Both the position numbers and the translations under genes were made by a program. Under the pieces are notes generated by a model, which was given only the letters and a program-made list of their open reading frames with translations, did not search any database and was not told where the DNA came from. A stretch of 7,480 nucleotides of DNA from Clostridiales bacterium. GTDB taxonomy: Bacteria; Bacillota; Clostridia; Oscillospirales; Ruminococcaceae. The stretch is from assembly GCA_012799315.1 (NCBI GenBank), contig JAAZLM010000143.1, positions 1-7,480 of the forward strand. The letters are read 5' to 3'. Below, piece by piece: positions 1-6,644 of this stretch (its first letter is position 1; each line of letters begins with the position of its first letter).

Positions 1-244
1 AACTTGCATAAGCTTCATATAATAGGTAGGTTAACATTCGTTACAGGATTTTGTTTTCTCAGTGTTGCACATTAACAATTGGATAACTTAATTTCAGCAC
101 AACACCGTTCATTATATACTGTTTACATCAATATGTCAAGGGTAAATCACCATAAAATGTAGGATTCCGCCCTGAGTAAACCATATGAGTATAGTAATCC
201 GCCTTATTATTATAACGGCTAAACCACCGAAACGGCTGGAATTC
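1..244. other. Intergenic region left of the acetyltransferase gene
   Basis: No convincing coding frame was seen on either strand. The stretch holds a consensus promoter firing leftward (111-139) and its presumed leader. On the minus strand an ATG at 18-16 opens a six-codon frame that runs off the window, but no ribosome binding site precedes it, so it is not called as a gene. A small imperfect hairpin (201-219, GCC/GGC plus TTAT/ATAA) lies just downstream of the acetyltransferase stop. It has no T-run after it and is not a convincing terminator. Confidence 0.6.
111..139 (-). promoter_or_regulatory. Perfect-consensus sigma-A promoter firing out of the window
   Basis: On the minus strand TTGACA (139-134) is followed after exactly 17 bp by TATAAT (116-111), a full match to the housekeeping consensus. 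Transcription should begin near 104-105 and run left off the window. The predicted leader begins with GTGTTG (105-100), which can pair with CAACAC (67-62), and inside it ATTAA can pair with TTAAT, so the transcript may start with a hairpin. The gene served is not in the window. Confidence 0.75.
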
Positions 245-667
245 TCACAGTGTTTTTTGCATCTTAATATGTGGGCATCCCTCATCTAAATAGGCATCGC
301 CGATAGCAGTATAGTCCATTTTTTCATAGAACTCTTTGACTCGCACCTGAGCAGAGAGAACTACCGTTCTAGCTTTTTGCGCCTTAGCTATTTCTTCAAG
401 CTCCTGGACTAAAATTTTTCCTAGATCCCTCCCCCTATATTGGGGTAGCACTGCAATTCTCCCAATGATATAGACATTGTCTTCTTTAGGGAATACCCTC
501 CCCGTTCCAGCTGGGATGCCATCAACGGTGAGAAGAGTGTGTGTAGCTATTTCGTCTATATCATCGAATTCTACCACGAATCCTTGTTCCTCTACAAATA
601 CGATCTGGCGGATCCTGCGAGCATCGTGCAAGTTATCGAGTCCTTTTTCAGTTATAAATTCTATCAA
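245..667 (-). CDS. GNAT-family N-acetyltransferase (ElaA/YjcF-like)
   Basis: This is a small cytoplasmic protein of the Gcn5-related acetyltransferase fold, which moves an acetyl group from acetyl-CoA to an amine. The substrate is unknown. Counting from the TTG start it is 140 residues. VFVEEQ at about 23-28 followed by a D-rich segment and a His is typical of the ElaA/YjcF group. The acetyl-CoA loop is QYRGRDLG (about 76-83), with D where many members have G. FYEKMDY (about 113) and PHIKM (about 132) are the usual C-terminal motifs. The longest frame starts at an ATG at 685, but that ATG overlaps GGGGAGGGG (683-675), which looks like the ribosome binding site, and lies only a few bases after the predicted transcription start. 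TTG at 667 has a 7-nt spacer from that site and is preferred. The gene lies 86 nt after the second permease with no terminator between, so it may also receive read-through. Confidence 0.85.
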   Translation of the reverse strand: MIEFITEKGLDNLHDARRIRQIVFVEEQGFVVEFDDIDEIATHTLLTVDGIPAGTGRVFPKEDNVYIIGRIAVLPQYRGRDLGKILVQELEEIAKAQKARTVVLSAQVRVKEFYEKMDYTAIGDAYLDEGCPHIKMQKTL

Positions 668-674
668 ATTCTTG

Positions 675-683
675 CCCCTCCCC
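675..683 (-). promoter_or_regulatory. Ribosome binding site that decides a TTG start
   Basis: GGGGAGGGG on the minus strand is a strong Shine-Dalgarno match ending 7 nt before TTG at 667. The upstream in-frame ATG (685-683) shares its last base with this site and has no site of its own, so it is probably not used. Confidence 0.65.
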
Positions 684-695
684 ATTTTTTAATTC

Positions 696-724
696 ATTAT
701 AACCCTATTTTTTATGTAGGTCAA
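696..724 (-). promoter_or_regulatory. Sigma-A promoter of the acetyltransferase gene
   Basis: TTGACC (724-719) is followed after 17 bp by TATAAT (701-696). Transcription would start near 689, giving a leader of about 22 nt to the TTG start and only about 4 nt to the upstream ATG. Confidence 0.75.
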
Positions 725-753
725 TATAATGAAGTGGAAAATGGCAGAATTCA

Positions 754-1620
754 TCATCCTTTTACTGAACCGCTGACTAGACCGGCATAAATATATTTTT
801 GTAGGGATAAGAAGATTATGAGCATCGGTATAATTGTAATGATTATTCCTGCGAAAATTACCTCCCACCGACCACCATATGGCCCGATGAATCTATATAA
901 TGCTGTCGATACGACGGCAAGATGCTTTGATGGCATATAGAGTTGAGCAGTGTAGAAATCGTTATATATGCCGACCATTTTTATAATTAGTATTGTCGCA
1001 ATCGCCGGCTTGAGTAAAGGCAGTATTATCTGGAAGTAGATGCGAAAATATGACGCTCCATCCATAATGGCGCTTTCATCAAGAGAGATTGAAATATTGT
1101 TGAGGAACTGCATGAAAATATAAATTGAAATAATATCCGTCCCTACATAGAGAACTATGGGGGCAAAAATCGTATCAACAAGACCCATCTTCAAGATTAT
1201 CTGATATACTGTAACTTGCATAGAAATGCTAGGAAGAAGTGTTGCAATGAGGAAAAGCCATTTTACAGTAGAAGAAAAGTGATTTTTAAACCGTTGTAAT
1301 ACAAATGCCGTCATTGATCCTGTCAATATAGTGCCAAAACATGATATTACTAATATGATAATTGTGTTTTTCAGCCCTAAGAGAACCTTCCCGTCTATGA
1401 AGGCAGTTTTATAATTCCCCCACTCCAATTTTGTCGGCGGTGAAAATACGCCTGAATTATAGAATTCTCTATGCGATTTAAACGATCCTAAGAAAACTAC
1501 TATTAAGGGCACGACAACGATCACAACTGCACAGACTAATACCATATATTTTAAGAAAACAACTATGGGTGAACTTCTCTTAATTTTATTGTTTATTTTT
1601 GCAGTGCTTGTATTATGCAT
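754..1620 (-). CDS. Carbohydrate ABC transporter permease, second subunit (CUT1, MalG/UgpE-like)
   Basis: This is the second of two membrane subunits of a sugar importer, 288 residues, the usual length for COG0395-type permeases. A short basic cytoplasmic N-terminus is followed by about six hydrophobic spans (roughly 20-45, 82-108, 118-140, 150-172, 198-218, 252-275). The cytoplasmic EAA-type loop that docks on the ATPase lies at about 182-201 (E-S-A, then D-G-A, ending I-I-L-P). The start ATG lies one base after the stop of the first permease. Its ribosome binding site (GGGAGGAGG) is inside the end of that gene, so the two are probably translationally coupled. The gene ends with a double TGA. 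The substrate cannot be read from the sequence. Confidence 0.95.
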   Translation of the reverse strand: MHNTSTAKINNKIKRSSPIVVFLKYMVLVCAVVIVVVPLIVVFLGSFKSHREFYNSGVFSPPTKLEWGNYKTAFIDGKVLLGLKNTIIILVISCFGTILTGSMTAFVLQRFKNHFSSTVKWLFLIATLLPSISMQVTVYQIILKMGLVDTIFAPIVLYVGTDIISIYIFMQFLNNISISLDESAIMDGASYFRIYFQIILPLLKPAIATILIIKMVGIYNDFYTAQLYMPSKHLAVVSTALYRFIGPYGGRWEVIFAGIIITIIPMLIIFLSLQKYIYAGLVSGSVKG

Positions 1621-1621
1621 T

Positions 1622-2560
1622 TTATGCCTCCTCCCTAAATATCAGCTTTTGTATGACTGTTACGATAATAATTATTGCAAGTAATATTATCGCCATCGCC
1701 GACGCTAGCCCAACCTTATTGTATTTAAAGGCTGTTTCTATCGTTTGTATAACAAATGTGCTAGTGCCGAATTTCCCGCCCGTCATTATATAGGGAATTT
1801 CAAATACGCTTATTGCACCTTTAATGGCTAGTATCATTTGCAAGCCGATTATCGGGCGAATGCTTGGGAAGACTATGTATTGGAATCTTTGCCAGCTATT
1901 TGCACCATCGAGGTCGGACGCCTCATATAAATCCGGCGATATCGATTGTATTGCACCCATGAACATTACAAAATCAAATCCTATATATCGCCAAATCGAC
2001 ACAAAAACGAGGCTGATGTTTGCACTAAGAGGATCGGAAAGAAACTTGACTCCCTCTCCACCGAACAACTTGATTATGCTGTTCAATGCTCCATCAGTAG
2101 TTATAAAACCATCACCCAATTGGAAAAATCGAACAAATATTAAGGCTATCGCTACCCCGTTTATCATGTAAGGGAAGAAAATGAAGCCTTTGAATATATT
2201 GGCAAACCTCACCTTAGAACAAATAATCGATGCAAGAAGAAGTGCTAACGAGAGTTGTATGAAAGAACCGGCGAGATAGTATAGACTGTTCAAAAGTGGT
2301 CTAAAATACTCCGGTTGCGAAAATACAGTCAAGTAGTTATCGAACCCGACAAAACTATCATTAACACTGAACTGCGTTCTATCTTGAAAGCTATAAATAA
2401 GCATATTTGTAGCAGGGATATATGTTAATACGATTAAAAGTAACAAAGGTATGAGCATAAAAGTTATAGTAGTGATAGTTTTTTGTACTTTATAGTTAGA
2501 TAGTGCTCCTTTTCGTGGAACTTCTGCTTGAGTCCGTGCTGATTTTGTATCCTTATCCAT
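1622..2560 (-). CDS. Carbohydrate ABC transporter permease, first subunit (CUT1, MalF/UgpA-like)
   Basis: This membrane subunit is 312 residues, typical of COG1175-type permeases. A charged N-terminal tail of about 27 residues precedes about six hydrophobic spans (roughly 28-55, 92-113, 124-146, 180-204, 231-255, 284-305). The EAA loop for the ATPase is at about 212-236: Y-E-A-S-D-L-D-G-A, ending in F-P-S-I-R-P, with S in place of the second A. It would form a heterodimer with the next gene product and accept sugar from the upstream binding protein. The start is supported by AGAGGAGA 7 nt before the ATG. It sits 66 nt after the binding protein gene, across a hairpin, and one base before the second permease. 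Confidence 0.95.
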   Translation of the reverse strand: MDKDTKSARTQAEVPRKGALSNYKVQKTITTITFMLIPLLLLIVLTYIPATNMLIYSFQDRTQFSVNDSFVGFDNYLTVFSQPEYFRPLLNSLYYLAGSFIQLSLALLLASIICSKVRFANIFKGFIFFPYMINGVAIALIFVRFFQLGDGFITTDGALNSIIKLFGGEGVKFLSDPLSANISLVFVSIWRYIGFDFVMFMGAIQSISPDLYEASDLDGANSWQRFQYIVFPSIRPIIGLQMILAIKGAISVFEIPYIMTGGKFGTSTFVIQTIETAFKYNKVGLASAMAIILLAIIIIVTVIQKLIFREEA

Positions 2561-2577
2561 ATAGATCTCCTCTCAAA

Positions 2578-2613
2578 ATAAATGCTTGGAAGGTATCCCC
2601 TCCAAGCATTTAT
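2578..2613 (-). terminator. Intercistronic hairpin between binding protein and permease genes
   Basis: A perfect 13-bp stem (2578-2590 with 2601-2613) closes a 10-nt loop. On the minus strand it is followed by TTTTGAG. It begins about 13 nt after the binding protein stop and ends just before the permease ribosome binding site. It fits a partial terminator and 3'-end stabiliser, giving more binding protein mRNA than permease mRNA, as is common in sugar ABC operons. The short T-run suggests read-through. Confidence 0.7.
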
Positions 2614-2626
2614 GCATTTTTATTGC

Positions 2627-3994
2627 TTAATCATTGCCGAGGACTGAATCTCTTGCTTTATTCCATTCTTTATTAACATCGGCTGTAATTTTGTTATATT
2701 CATCTCTGCCTTTTTTACCGAATGCTGCTTCTGCTAGTTTGAATTTGAAGTTGTTAGCTGCATCGCCCCAAGGGTCAACCTCAGAATCTTTAGCTATTTT
2801 ATCAAATTTACCAGTTAACTCTTCAGGTGCAGGTTCGGCTACAATTAGCTTAACTTTCAATTCATCGAATGATGATAAAACTTCAGGCATTGGGTTGCCT
2901 TTTACAACACTTATAAGTCCCTCTTTTTCAGCGAATCCGGATTCCTCACAGAACCAGAATAGAAATGCCTTTGCTGCTTCAATATTCTTTGAATTCTTAT
3001 TAACACTCATTGCATAGTCATTTGCTGAAACAGAATAGATCTCACCATCGACCTTATTAGGGAAAGGCATATATCCAACAACAGCTGGATCAACACCAAT
3101 ATTTTCAGCCGCCTCTTGGAACTGCGATATTGCCCATGAACCTAGTACCATAGCACCGATATTCCCTTCGGCAAATGCAGTCTTTGAACCCTCCCAATCC
3201 GTTGTAGATGGATCGCTCTCATGTAATGAATCGTCTGAATAAATGTCATATAACATTCCGTATACGGCATCGTATGCACTGCCTTCATAGAAGAGATCTT
3301 CCTCTTCTGTTAGTAGTCTATTCTCATAATTAGCATCGCCGGATGCTGAAACTACAAGACTTTGCCATTGTGAAATTGTCCAACTGTCCTTATAGTTCGT
3401 GTAATATGGAATAGCTTCACCTTTATCGGCAATCTTCTTCAAACAATCGATGAATTCTGCTGGTGATTCTGGTAGATCTGTGATTCCAGCATTCTTCCAT
3501 ACATCTTTATTATATAGTATGCCGGACGCCGTTCCACCATGGCCAAGAGCGTAGATTTTACCGTCTAATTCGTAACCGTCCACCCAATAGTATTTTTCGG
3601 ACATATCTGATTTATCACCTAAAGGAACAAAGAAATCTGCCAATTCTTCCTGTTTTACCGATTGAGGAGTCATTATTACGTCACCATAATTATCACTCGT
3701 CATCATCGTTTGAATTTCAGTGGCATATTCCGTGATAGCCTGAAATTCGATTTTAACATCAGGATGAATCTTATTAAACTCTGCTGCTAATTTGTCCATT
3801 GTTCCATCTTCCTGCCTATCTGTACGATGGTGAATGAACTTAATTGTGCCGGATAGTTCGCTACCCCCCTGTGCTGTATCCTCCGATGATGGTGTACTTG
3901 AATCAGTATCGGGCACCGGATCATCTTTTTTGCATCCTACTGCAATTGAGCCTAGCATCAAGACCGCGAGCATTAAAGCTAATACTTTTTTCAT
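2627..3994 (-). CDS. Extracellular sugar-binding lipoprotein of an ABC importer (family 1, CUT1)
   Basis: This 455-residue protein captures a carbohydrate outside the membrane and delivers it to the two permeases encoded downstream. Its N-terminus (MKK, a hydrophobic stretch, then A-V-G-C at 18-21) is a lipoprotein signal with Cys21 as the lipid-modified residue. The -3 position is A rather than the commoner L. A Ser/Thr/Asp/Gly-rich linker runs to about residue 47, then the mature domain begins with G-T-I-K-F. The segment with EFNKIHPDVKIEF at about 72-84 is characteristic of family 1 solute-binding proteins, as are the length and later segments such as GAMVLGSWA. The start has AAAGGAGG 7 nt upstream. 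It is the first gene of the importer operon. The sugar is not predictable from what I can see. Confidence 0.95.
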   Translation of the reverse strand: MKKVLALMLAVLMLGSIAVGCKKDDPVPDTDSSTPSSEDTAQGGSELSGTIKFIHHRTDRQEDGTMDKLAAEFNKIHPDVKIEFQAITEYATEIQTMMTSDNYGDVIMTPQSVKQEELADFFVPLGDKSDMSEKYYWVDGYELDGKIYALGHGGTASGILYNKDVWKNAGITDLPESPAEFIDCLKKIADKGEAIPYYTNYKDSWTISQWQSLVVSASGDANYENRLLTEEEDLFYEGSAYDAVYGMLYDIYSDDSLHESDPSTTDWEGSKTAFAEGNIGAMVLGSWAISQFQEAAENIGVDPAVVGYMPFPNKVDGEIYSVSANDYAMSVNKNSKNIEAAKAFLFWFCEESGFAEKEGLISVVKGNPMPEVLSSFDELKVKLIVAEPAPEELTGKFDKIAKDSEVDPWGDAANNFKFKLAEAAFGKKGRDEYNKITADVNKEWNKARDSVLGND

Positions 3995-4020
3995 TATGTA
4001 TCCTCCTTTTAGTTTAGTTA

Positions 4021-4037
4021 AATATGCTTAACATATT
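4021..4037. promoter_or_regulatory. Possible operator at the importer transcription start
   Basis: AATATG, five bases, then CATATT form a 6-bp inverted repeat spanning the predicted start of the importer transcript (near 4034). A repressor bound here would block initiation. The element is short and AT-rich, so chance is possible. Confidence 0.35.
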
Positions 4038-4040
4038 ACT

Positions 4041-4068
4041 ATTATAGCACTTAATAACCTAATGTCAA
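4041..4068 (-). promoter_or_regulatory. Extended -10 promoter of the sugar importer operon
   Basis: TTGACA (4068-4063) and TATAAT (4046-4041) are both perfect and separated by 16 bp. TGC directly before TATAAT gives an extended -10. Transcription should start near 4034, about 40 nt before the binding protein ATG. Confidence 0.8.
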
Positions 4069-4078
4069 TTAGTTAACA

Positions 4079-4095
4079 GTAAAACGTCGCTTTGC
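4079..4095. promoter_or_regulatory. Possible LacI-family or cre-like site upstream of the importer promoter
   Basis: GTAAAACG, T, CGCTTTGC form an imperfect palindrome (6 of 8 positions symmetric) with CG half-site ends, as in many LacI-family operators. It lies about 11 bp upstream of the -35. No regulator gene is in the window, and the match to a cre consensus is incomplete. Confidence 0.3.
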
Positions 4096-4159
4096 ACAAA
4101 GTTAATAACTTTTTGTTGGTGATAATGCCTAAGGTATAATTAATATAATCGTTATCATT

Positions 4160-4189
4160 ACATTATTAATATAATTTTATTAATAATGT
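4160..4189. repeat. Perfect 12-bp AT-rich inverted repeat
   Basis: ACATTATTAATA (4160-4171) is repeated in inverted orientation at 4178-4189 around a 6-nt centre. No T-run follows on either strand and no gene ends nearby, so a terminator is unlikely. It may be a protein-binding or structural element between divergent genes. Confidence 0.5.
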
Positions 4190-4420
4190 GCACTTTAGTT
4201 GTCCCACGTATTAATATATATTGTATGAAGGGCACATCGGGCATTTTATTGGCTTTATTTACTTTAATTTAACTGGTGTATGGAGTTTTTAATAACCGTT
4301 TAAGAGAATTTAGGCTGCCCGTCCTTAAATCCTACCTGCATAGAAGTTTAAGTAAATAGTATGCGGATAAACCATAATTATGAACATATAATAGCATTAC
4401 TAAATTCATGGGGTGATATA

Positions 4421-4594
4421 TTGGATGAAAAAAAGGTTAAATGCAGTTGCAAGTGGGTGAAATGTAAGCGGCACGGTGATTGCATTGCGTGTATAGAACA
4501 TCATAAAAAGAACGAAAAACATCCACTTCCTTTTTGCATGAAGGTCAAAGTCAATACAAAAAAGAAAGTGGATGAAGAAAAGGATAAGAATTAA
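4421..4594 (+). CDS. Small Cys/His-rich protein, possibly metal-binding (57 aa)
   Basis: The frame encodes a compact Cys/His pattern from residue 8 onward: C-S-C, then C four residues on, R-H-G-D-C, I-A-C, H-H, and finally L-P-F-C. A lysine-rich charged tail follows. Six Cys and several His in about 35 residues suggest a zinc or iron-sulfur site. The pattern recalls short uncharacterised bacterial and archaeal proteins with a C-x-R-x-G-x-C-x-x-C core ending in LP-x-C, but I cannot name the family with certainty. An in-frame ATG at 4361 would give 77 residues but has no ribosome binding site. TTG at 4421 follows GGGGTGAT and is preferred, and a TATAAT at 4387-4392 would fall inside the longer version. 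The gene ends 15 nt before the convergent ZIP gene ends. Confidence 0.7.
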   Translation: MDEKKVKCSCKWVKCKRHGDCIACIEHHKKNEKHPLPFCMKVKVNTKKKVDEEKDKN

Positions 4595-4609
4595 TCTTAA
4601 TATTAGTGA

Positions 4610-5335
4610 TTAATGTCCAGTAAACATCATAAAAAAGGCAATGGCAATGCCCGCTAAAAAGGCAAGGTTTGAGTGCTTTTTAGGATTCTCATTAGTCTCC
4701 GGTAATAGGTGCGATGCCGAAACATATACTAACACGCCCGCAACAAATCCTAGTGCTAATCCAAGTGAGGATTCGCTGACTCTGCTCATGAACGGATATG
4801 CAACAAAAGCACCGATAGGCGTCGTCAATCCTGCTACCAAAAAGGCATATAGCATTGCCTTTTTGCTACTTATTCCGCTCTTTATTAGAAATGTGAATGT
4901 AATTACACCTTCGGAAAATTCATGTACAACTAGTCCGATACCGGTCAAGATACCGACCATTGTACTCATGCTGAAGGTTACCGTATAGATAACACCATCC
5001 ATCAGCGAATGAATGAAGATGCCCTGAATGGCAGTAATACCGAACGCTAATTCCTTTTGATTCGTTTTTAATTTAATGAACTTATTGCTAAAGAACATGA
5101 AGATAAAACCGATTAAGGCTGCAAATCCTGCGTTGGTATTCTTCTGCAATGCCTCAGGGAATGCCATTATCAGTGGCGATGAAATCAGTATTCCGGCTGC
5201 AAAGCACATGAAATATTCTTTAGCTCTAGCTGCCCATTCTTTATTTTTATATATTACCCAAATTCCAATGCCGTTAATGACCATTGCGCTCAGGGCAAAT
5301 ATAGATATCCATGTGAATGTGCTAAATTCTTTCAA
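4610..5335 (-). CDS. ZIP-family divalent metal permease
   Basis: This 241-residue integral membrane protein imports divalent metal ions (zinc, iron or manganese in characterised members). About eight hydrophobic spans are visible (roughly 8-29, 42-60, 68-86, 98-122, 124-150, 158-183, 190-211, 223-240). The metal-path residues of the family are present: H109-S-L-M-D113-G in the fourth span and H138-E-F-S-E142-G in the fifth. F-P-E-A at 59-62 and H-L-L-P-E at 209-213 are further family marks. A cytoplasmic His-rich loop is absent between spans 3 and 4, where there is only a short Lys-rich turn. The start is TTG at 5335, with AAGGAG about 10 nt upstream and no in-frame ATG before it. It is the last gene of the metal operon, 49 nt after the NifX-like gene. 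Metal specificity cannot be assigned. Confidence 0.9.
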   Translation of the reverse strand: MKEFSTFTWISIFALSAMVINGIGIWVIYKNKEWAARAKEYFMCFAAGILISSPLIMAFPEALQKNTNAGFAALIGFIFMFFSNKFIKLKTNQKELAFGITAIQGIFIHSLMDGVIYTVTFSMSTMVGILTGIGLVVHEFSEGVITFTFLIKSGISSKKAMLYAFLVAGLTTPIGAFVAYPFMSRVSESSLGLALGFVAGVLVYVSASHLLPETNENPKKHSNLAFLAGIAIAFFMMFTGH

Positions 5336-5384
5336 AGCAATCGCACTCCTTTTTTATTCGATAGTCGCTAATTTACTGACGGAT

Positions 5385-5744
5385 TTATTCGCCGCATTCA
5401 TCATGATGTTGATGTTCATGGCAAACGGATCCCGTCGATTTCAATTCGCCCTTCAGGTATGATTGCGCCGCCACTTTTGCATTTCCACTAGCACCGAATA
5501 CTACCTCAATGCCTTTTTCATCAAAGATGTCGATAGCTCCGCCGCCCATACCACCGGATATAATAACATTTACGCCCAAATCGTTTAGGAAGTTAGGTAG
5601 GAATCCTGGTTTGTGGCCGGGATTCGGCACTGAGCTGCTGTTGAAGATTTCCCCTCTTTGGGCTACATATATATTGAAATTCTCACAATGTCCAAAATGC
5701 TCTGTCACCATATCGTTCTCACTAGCTACTGCAATTTTAATCAT
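5385..5744 (-). CDS. NifX/NifB-like dinitrogenase iron-molybdenum cofactor family protein (COG1433-type)
   Basis: This is a small single-domain protein of the family that includes NifX, NafY and the C-terminal domain of NifB, plus many non-nitrogenase relatives in anaerobes such as the Desulfovibrio orange protein. Members bind or carry metal-sulfur clusters. H-F-G-H-C (about 16-20) is the usual metal-facing motif, and the Gly-rich I-I-S-G-G-M-G-G-G (about 61-69) is a hallmark. The C-terminus carries a Cys/His tail, C-H-E-H-Q-H-H-D-E-C-G-E, likely a metal ligand cluster. No nif structural genes are present, so a role in nitrogen fixation is not implied. The longest frame begins at 5750, but GGAG lies only about one base before that ATG. 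The third codon, an ATG at 5744, has a 7-nt spacer and is preferred. The start overlaps the end of the ATPase gene by 8 nt, suggesting coupled translation. Confidence 0.9.
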   Translation of the reverse strand: MIKIAVASENDMVTEHFGHCENFNIYVAQRGEIFNSSSVPNPGHKPGFLPNFLNDLGVNVIISGGMGGGAIDIFDEKGIEVVFGASGNAKVAAQSYLKGELKSTGSVCHEHQHHDECGE

Positions 5745-6582
5745 TTTCATTCTCCATTTCTTCTAATACATGTGCAACGGAGTCCATAAAGTCCCCATCG
5801 ATTAATTCAATCATCCCCTTATCACAAGCTGCGGACAATTTAGGATCAATAGGCAGTTTCGCCAAAACGTTTAGATTATATTCATTTGCGATTTCCTCAA
5901 TATGACTATCGCCGAAAATTTTGTAGTCCTTGCCATTATCGGGGCATCTAAAATAAGACATATTTTCCACCAGTCCTATTATCGGGATATTCATCATATT
6001 CGCCATTTTAACTGCCTTAGACACTATCATTGAAACTAATTCCTGCGGTGATGTAACTATTATAATCCCATCAACAGCTATTGATTGGAATACAGTTAGC
6101 GGAACATCGCCCGTGCCCGGTGGCATATCTACAAACATGAAATCAACATCGTTCCAAATTACATCTGTCCAAAATTGCTTTACCATATTTGCTATGACTG
6201 GCCCTCGCCAAACTACTGGGTCCGTGTCGTTCTCCAGTAGCAAATTAACCGACATTATATCAATGCCCGTCTTACTCTTTACGGGGAATAATCCGAATTC
6301 ACTCGCTGTTGCTTTTTCCTTTAATCCAAATGCCTTAGGGATTGAAGGACCGGTTATATCAGCATCGAGTACGGCAGAATTATACCCTCTTCTATTCATT
6401 GTTACTGCAAGCATTGAAGTCACTAGTGACTTACCCACTCCGCCTTTACCGCTGACGATTCCGATAACTTTTCTTACGCAGCTCATCTCATTGAGTTGTT
6501 CGGAAAAGTCCATTTGCTGCTCAGTCCTATCCGTGCAATTTTCCGAACAGCTACTGCAATTTTGACTACAATTTTCGCTCAT
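5737..6582 (-). CDS. Mrp/Nbp35-type P-loop ATPase, iron-sulfur carrier family
   Basis: This cytoplasmic ParA/MinD-superfamily ATPase has 281 residues. Family members (Mrp, ApbC, Nbp35) bind and transfer iron-sulfur clusters. The N-terminus has a tight Cys cluster, C5-x3-C9-x2-C12-x3-C16, resembling in idea but not in spacing the N-terminal ferredoxin-like motif of Nbp35. The deviant Walker A is S-G-K-G-G-V-G-K-S (44-52), the A' segment is L-D-A-D-I-T-G-P-S (72-80), and the Walker B region is V-D-M-P-P-G-T-G-D (151-159). The E-N-M-S-Y-F-R-C-P motif is at 206-214, where most relatives have a C-x-x-C pair. Here only C213 is present and the fourth position is N216. AAGGAG 8 nt upstream supports the start. 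It lies 62 nt after the DUF134 gene and overlaps the NifX-like gene. Confidence 0.93.
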   Translation of the reverse strand: MSENCSQNCSSCSENCTDRTEQQMDFSEQLNEMSCVRKVIGIVSGKGGVGKSLVTSMLAVTMNRRGYNSAVLDADITGPSIPKAFGLKEKATASEFGLFPVKSKTGIDIMSVNLLLENDTDPVVWRGPVIANMVKQFWTDVIWNDVDFMFVDMPPGTGDVPLTVFQSIAVDGIIIVTSPQELVSMIVSKAVKMANMMNIPIIGLVENMSYFRCPDNGKDYKIFGDSHIEEIANEYNLNVLAKLPIDPKLSAACDKGMIELIDGDFMDSVAHVLEEMENEND

Positions 6583-6644
6583 ATTTCTTTCTCCTTAAAT
6601 ATAAATTCCCACCTACACTAATGCTACATCACTTCAAGAACATA

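Larger units (their letters stand above)
3995..4420. other. Intergenic region between the sugar importer and the small Cys-rich gene
   Basis: No gene was seen in these AT-rich 426 bp, but several symmetric elements are present. They are the importer promoter (4041-4068), an inverted repeat at its transcription start (4021-4037), a LacI/cre-like imperfect palindrome (4079-4095), AAAGTTA-A-TAACTTT (4098-4112), a Fur/PerR-like half match (4143-4157), a perfect 12-bp AT-rich inverted repeat (4160-4171 with 4178-4189), and a bulged hairpin near 4307-4331. A TATAAT at 4135-4140 on the plus strand lacks a good -35. The region probably holds the controls for both divergent genes. Confidence 0.6.

Noticed and set aside
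201..219. Terminator after the acetyltransferase gene
   Set aside because: The stem is short and bulged, and no T-run follows on the minus strand.
2634..3017. Plus-strand frame of 127 codons
   Set aside because: It is antisense to the sugar-binding protein gene and has no supporting signal.
5076..5462. Plus-strand frame of 128 codons
   Set aside because: It runs antisense across the ZIP and NifX-like genes, both of which have clear family motifs.
5385..5744. Evidence for nitrogen fixation
   Set aside because: The NifX-like fold is widespread outside nitrogenase systems, and no nifHDK, nifB radical SAM domain or nifEN gene is present.
6113..6565. Plus-strand frame of 150 codons opposite the Mrp-type ATPase
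   Set aside because: It is the antisense of a strongly conserved gene, has a Ser/Pro/Leu-rich shadow composition and no ribosome binding site.
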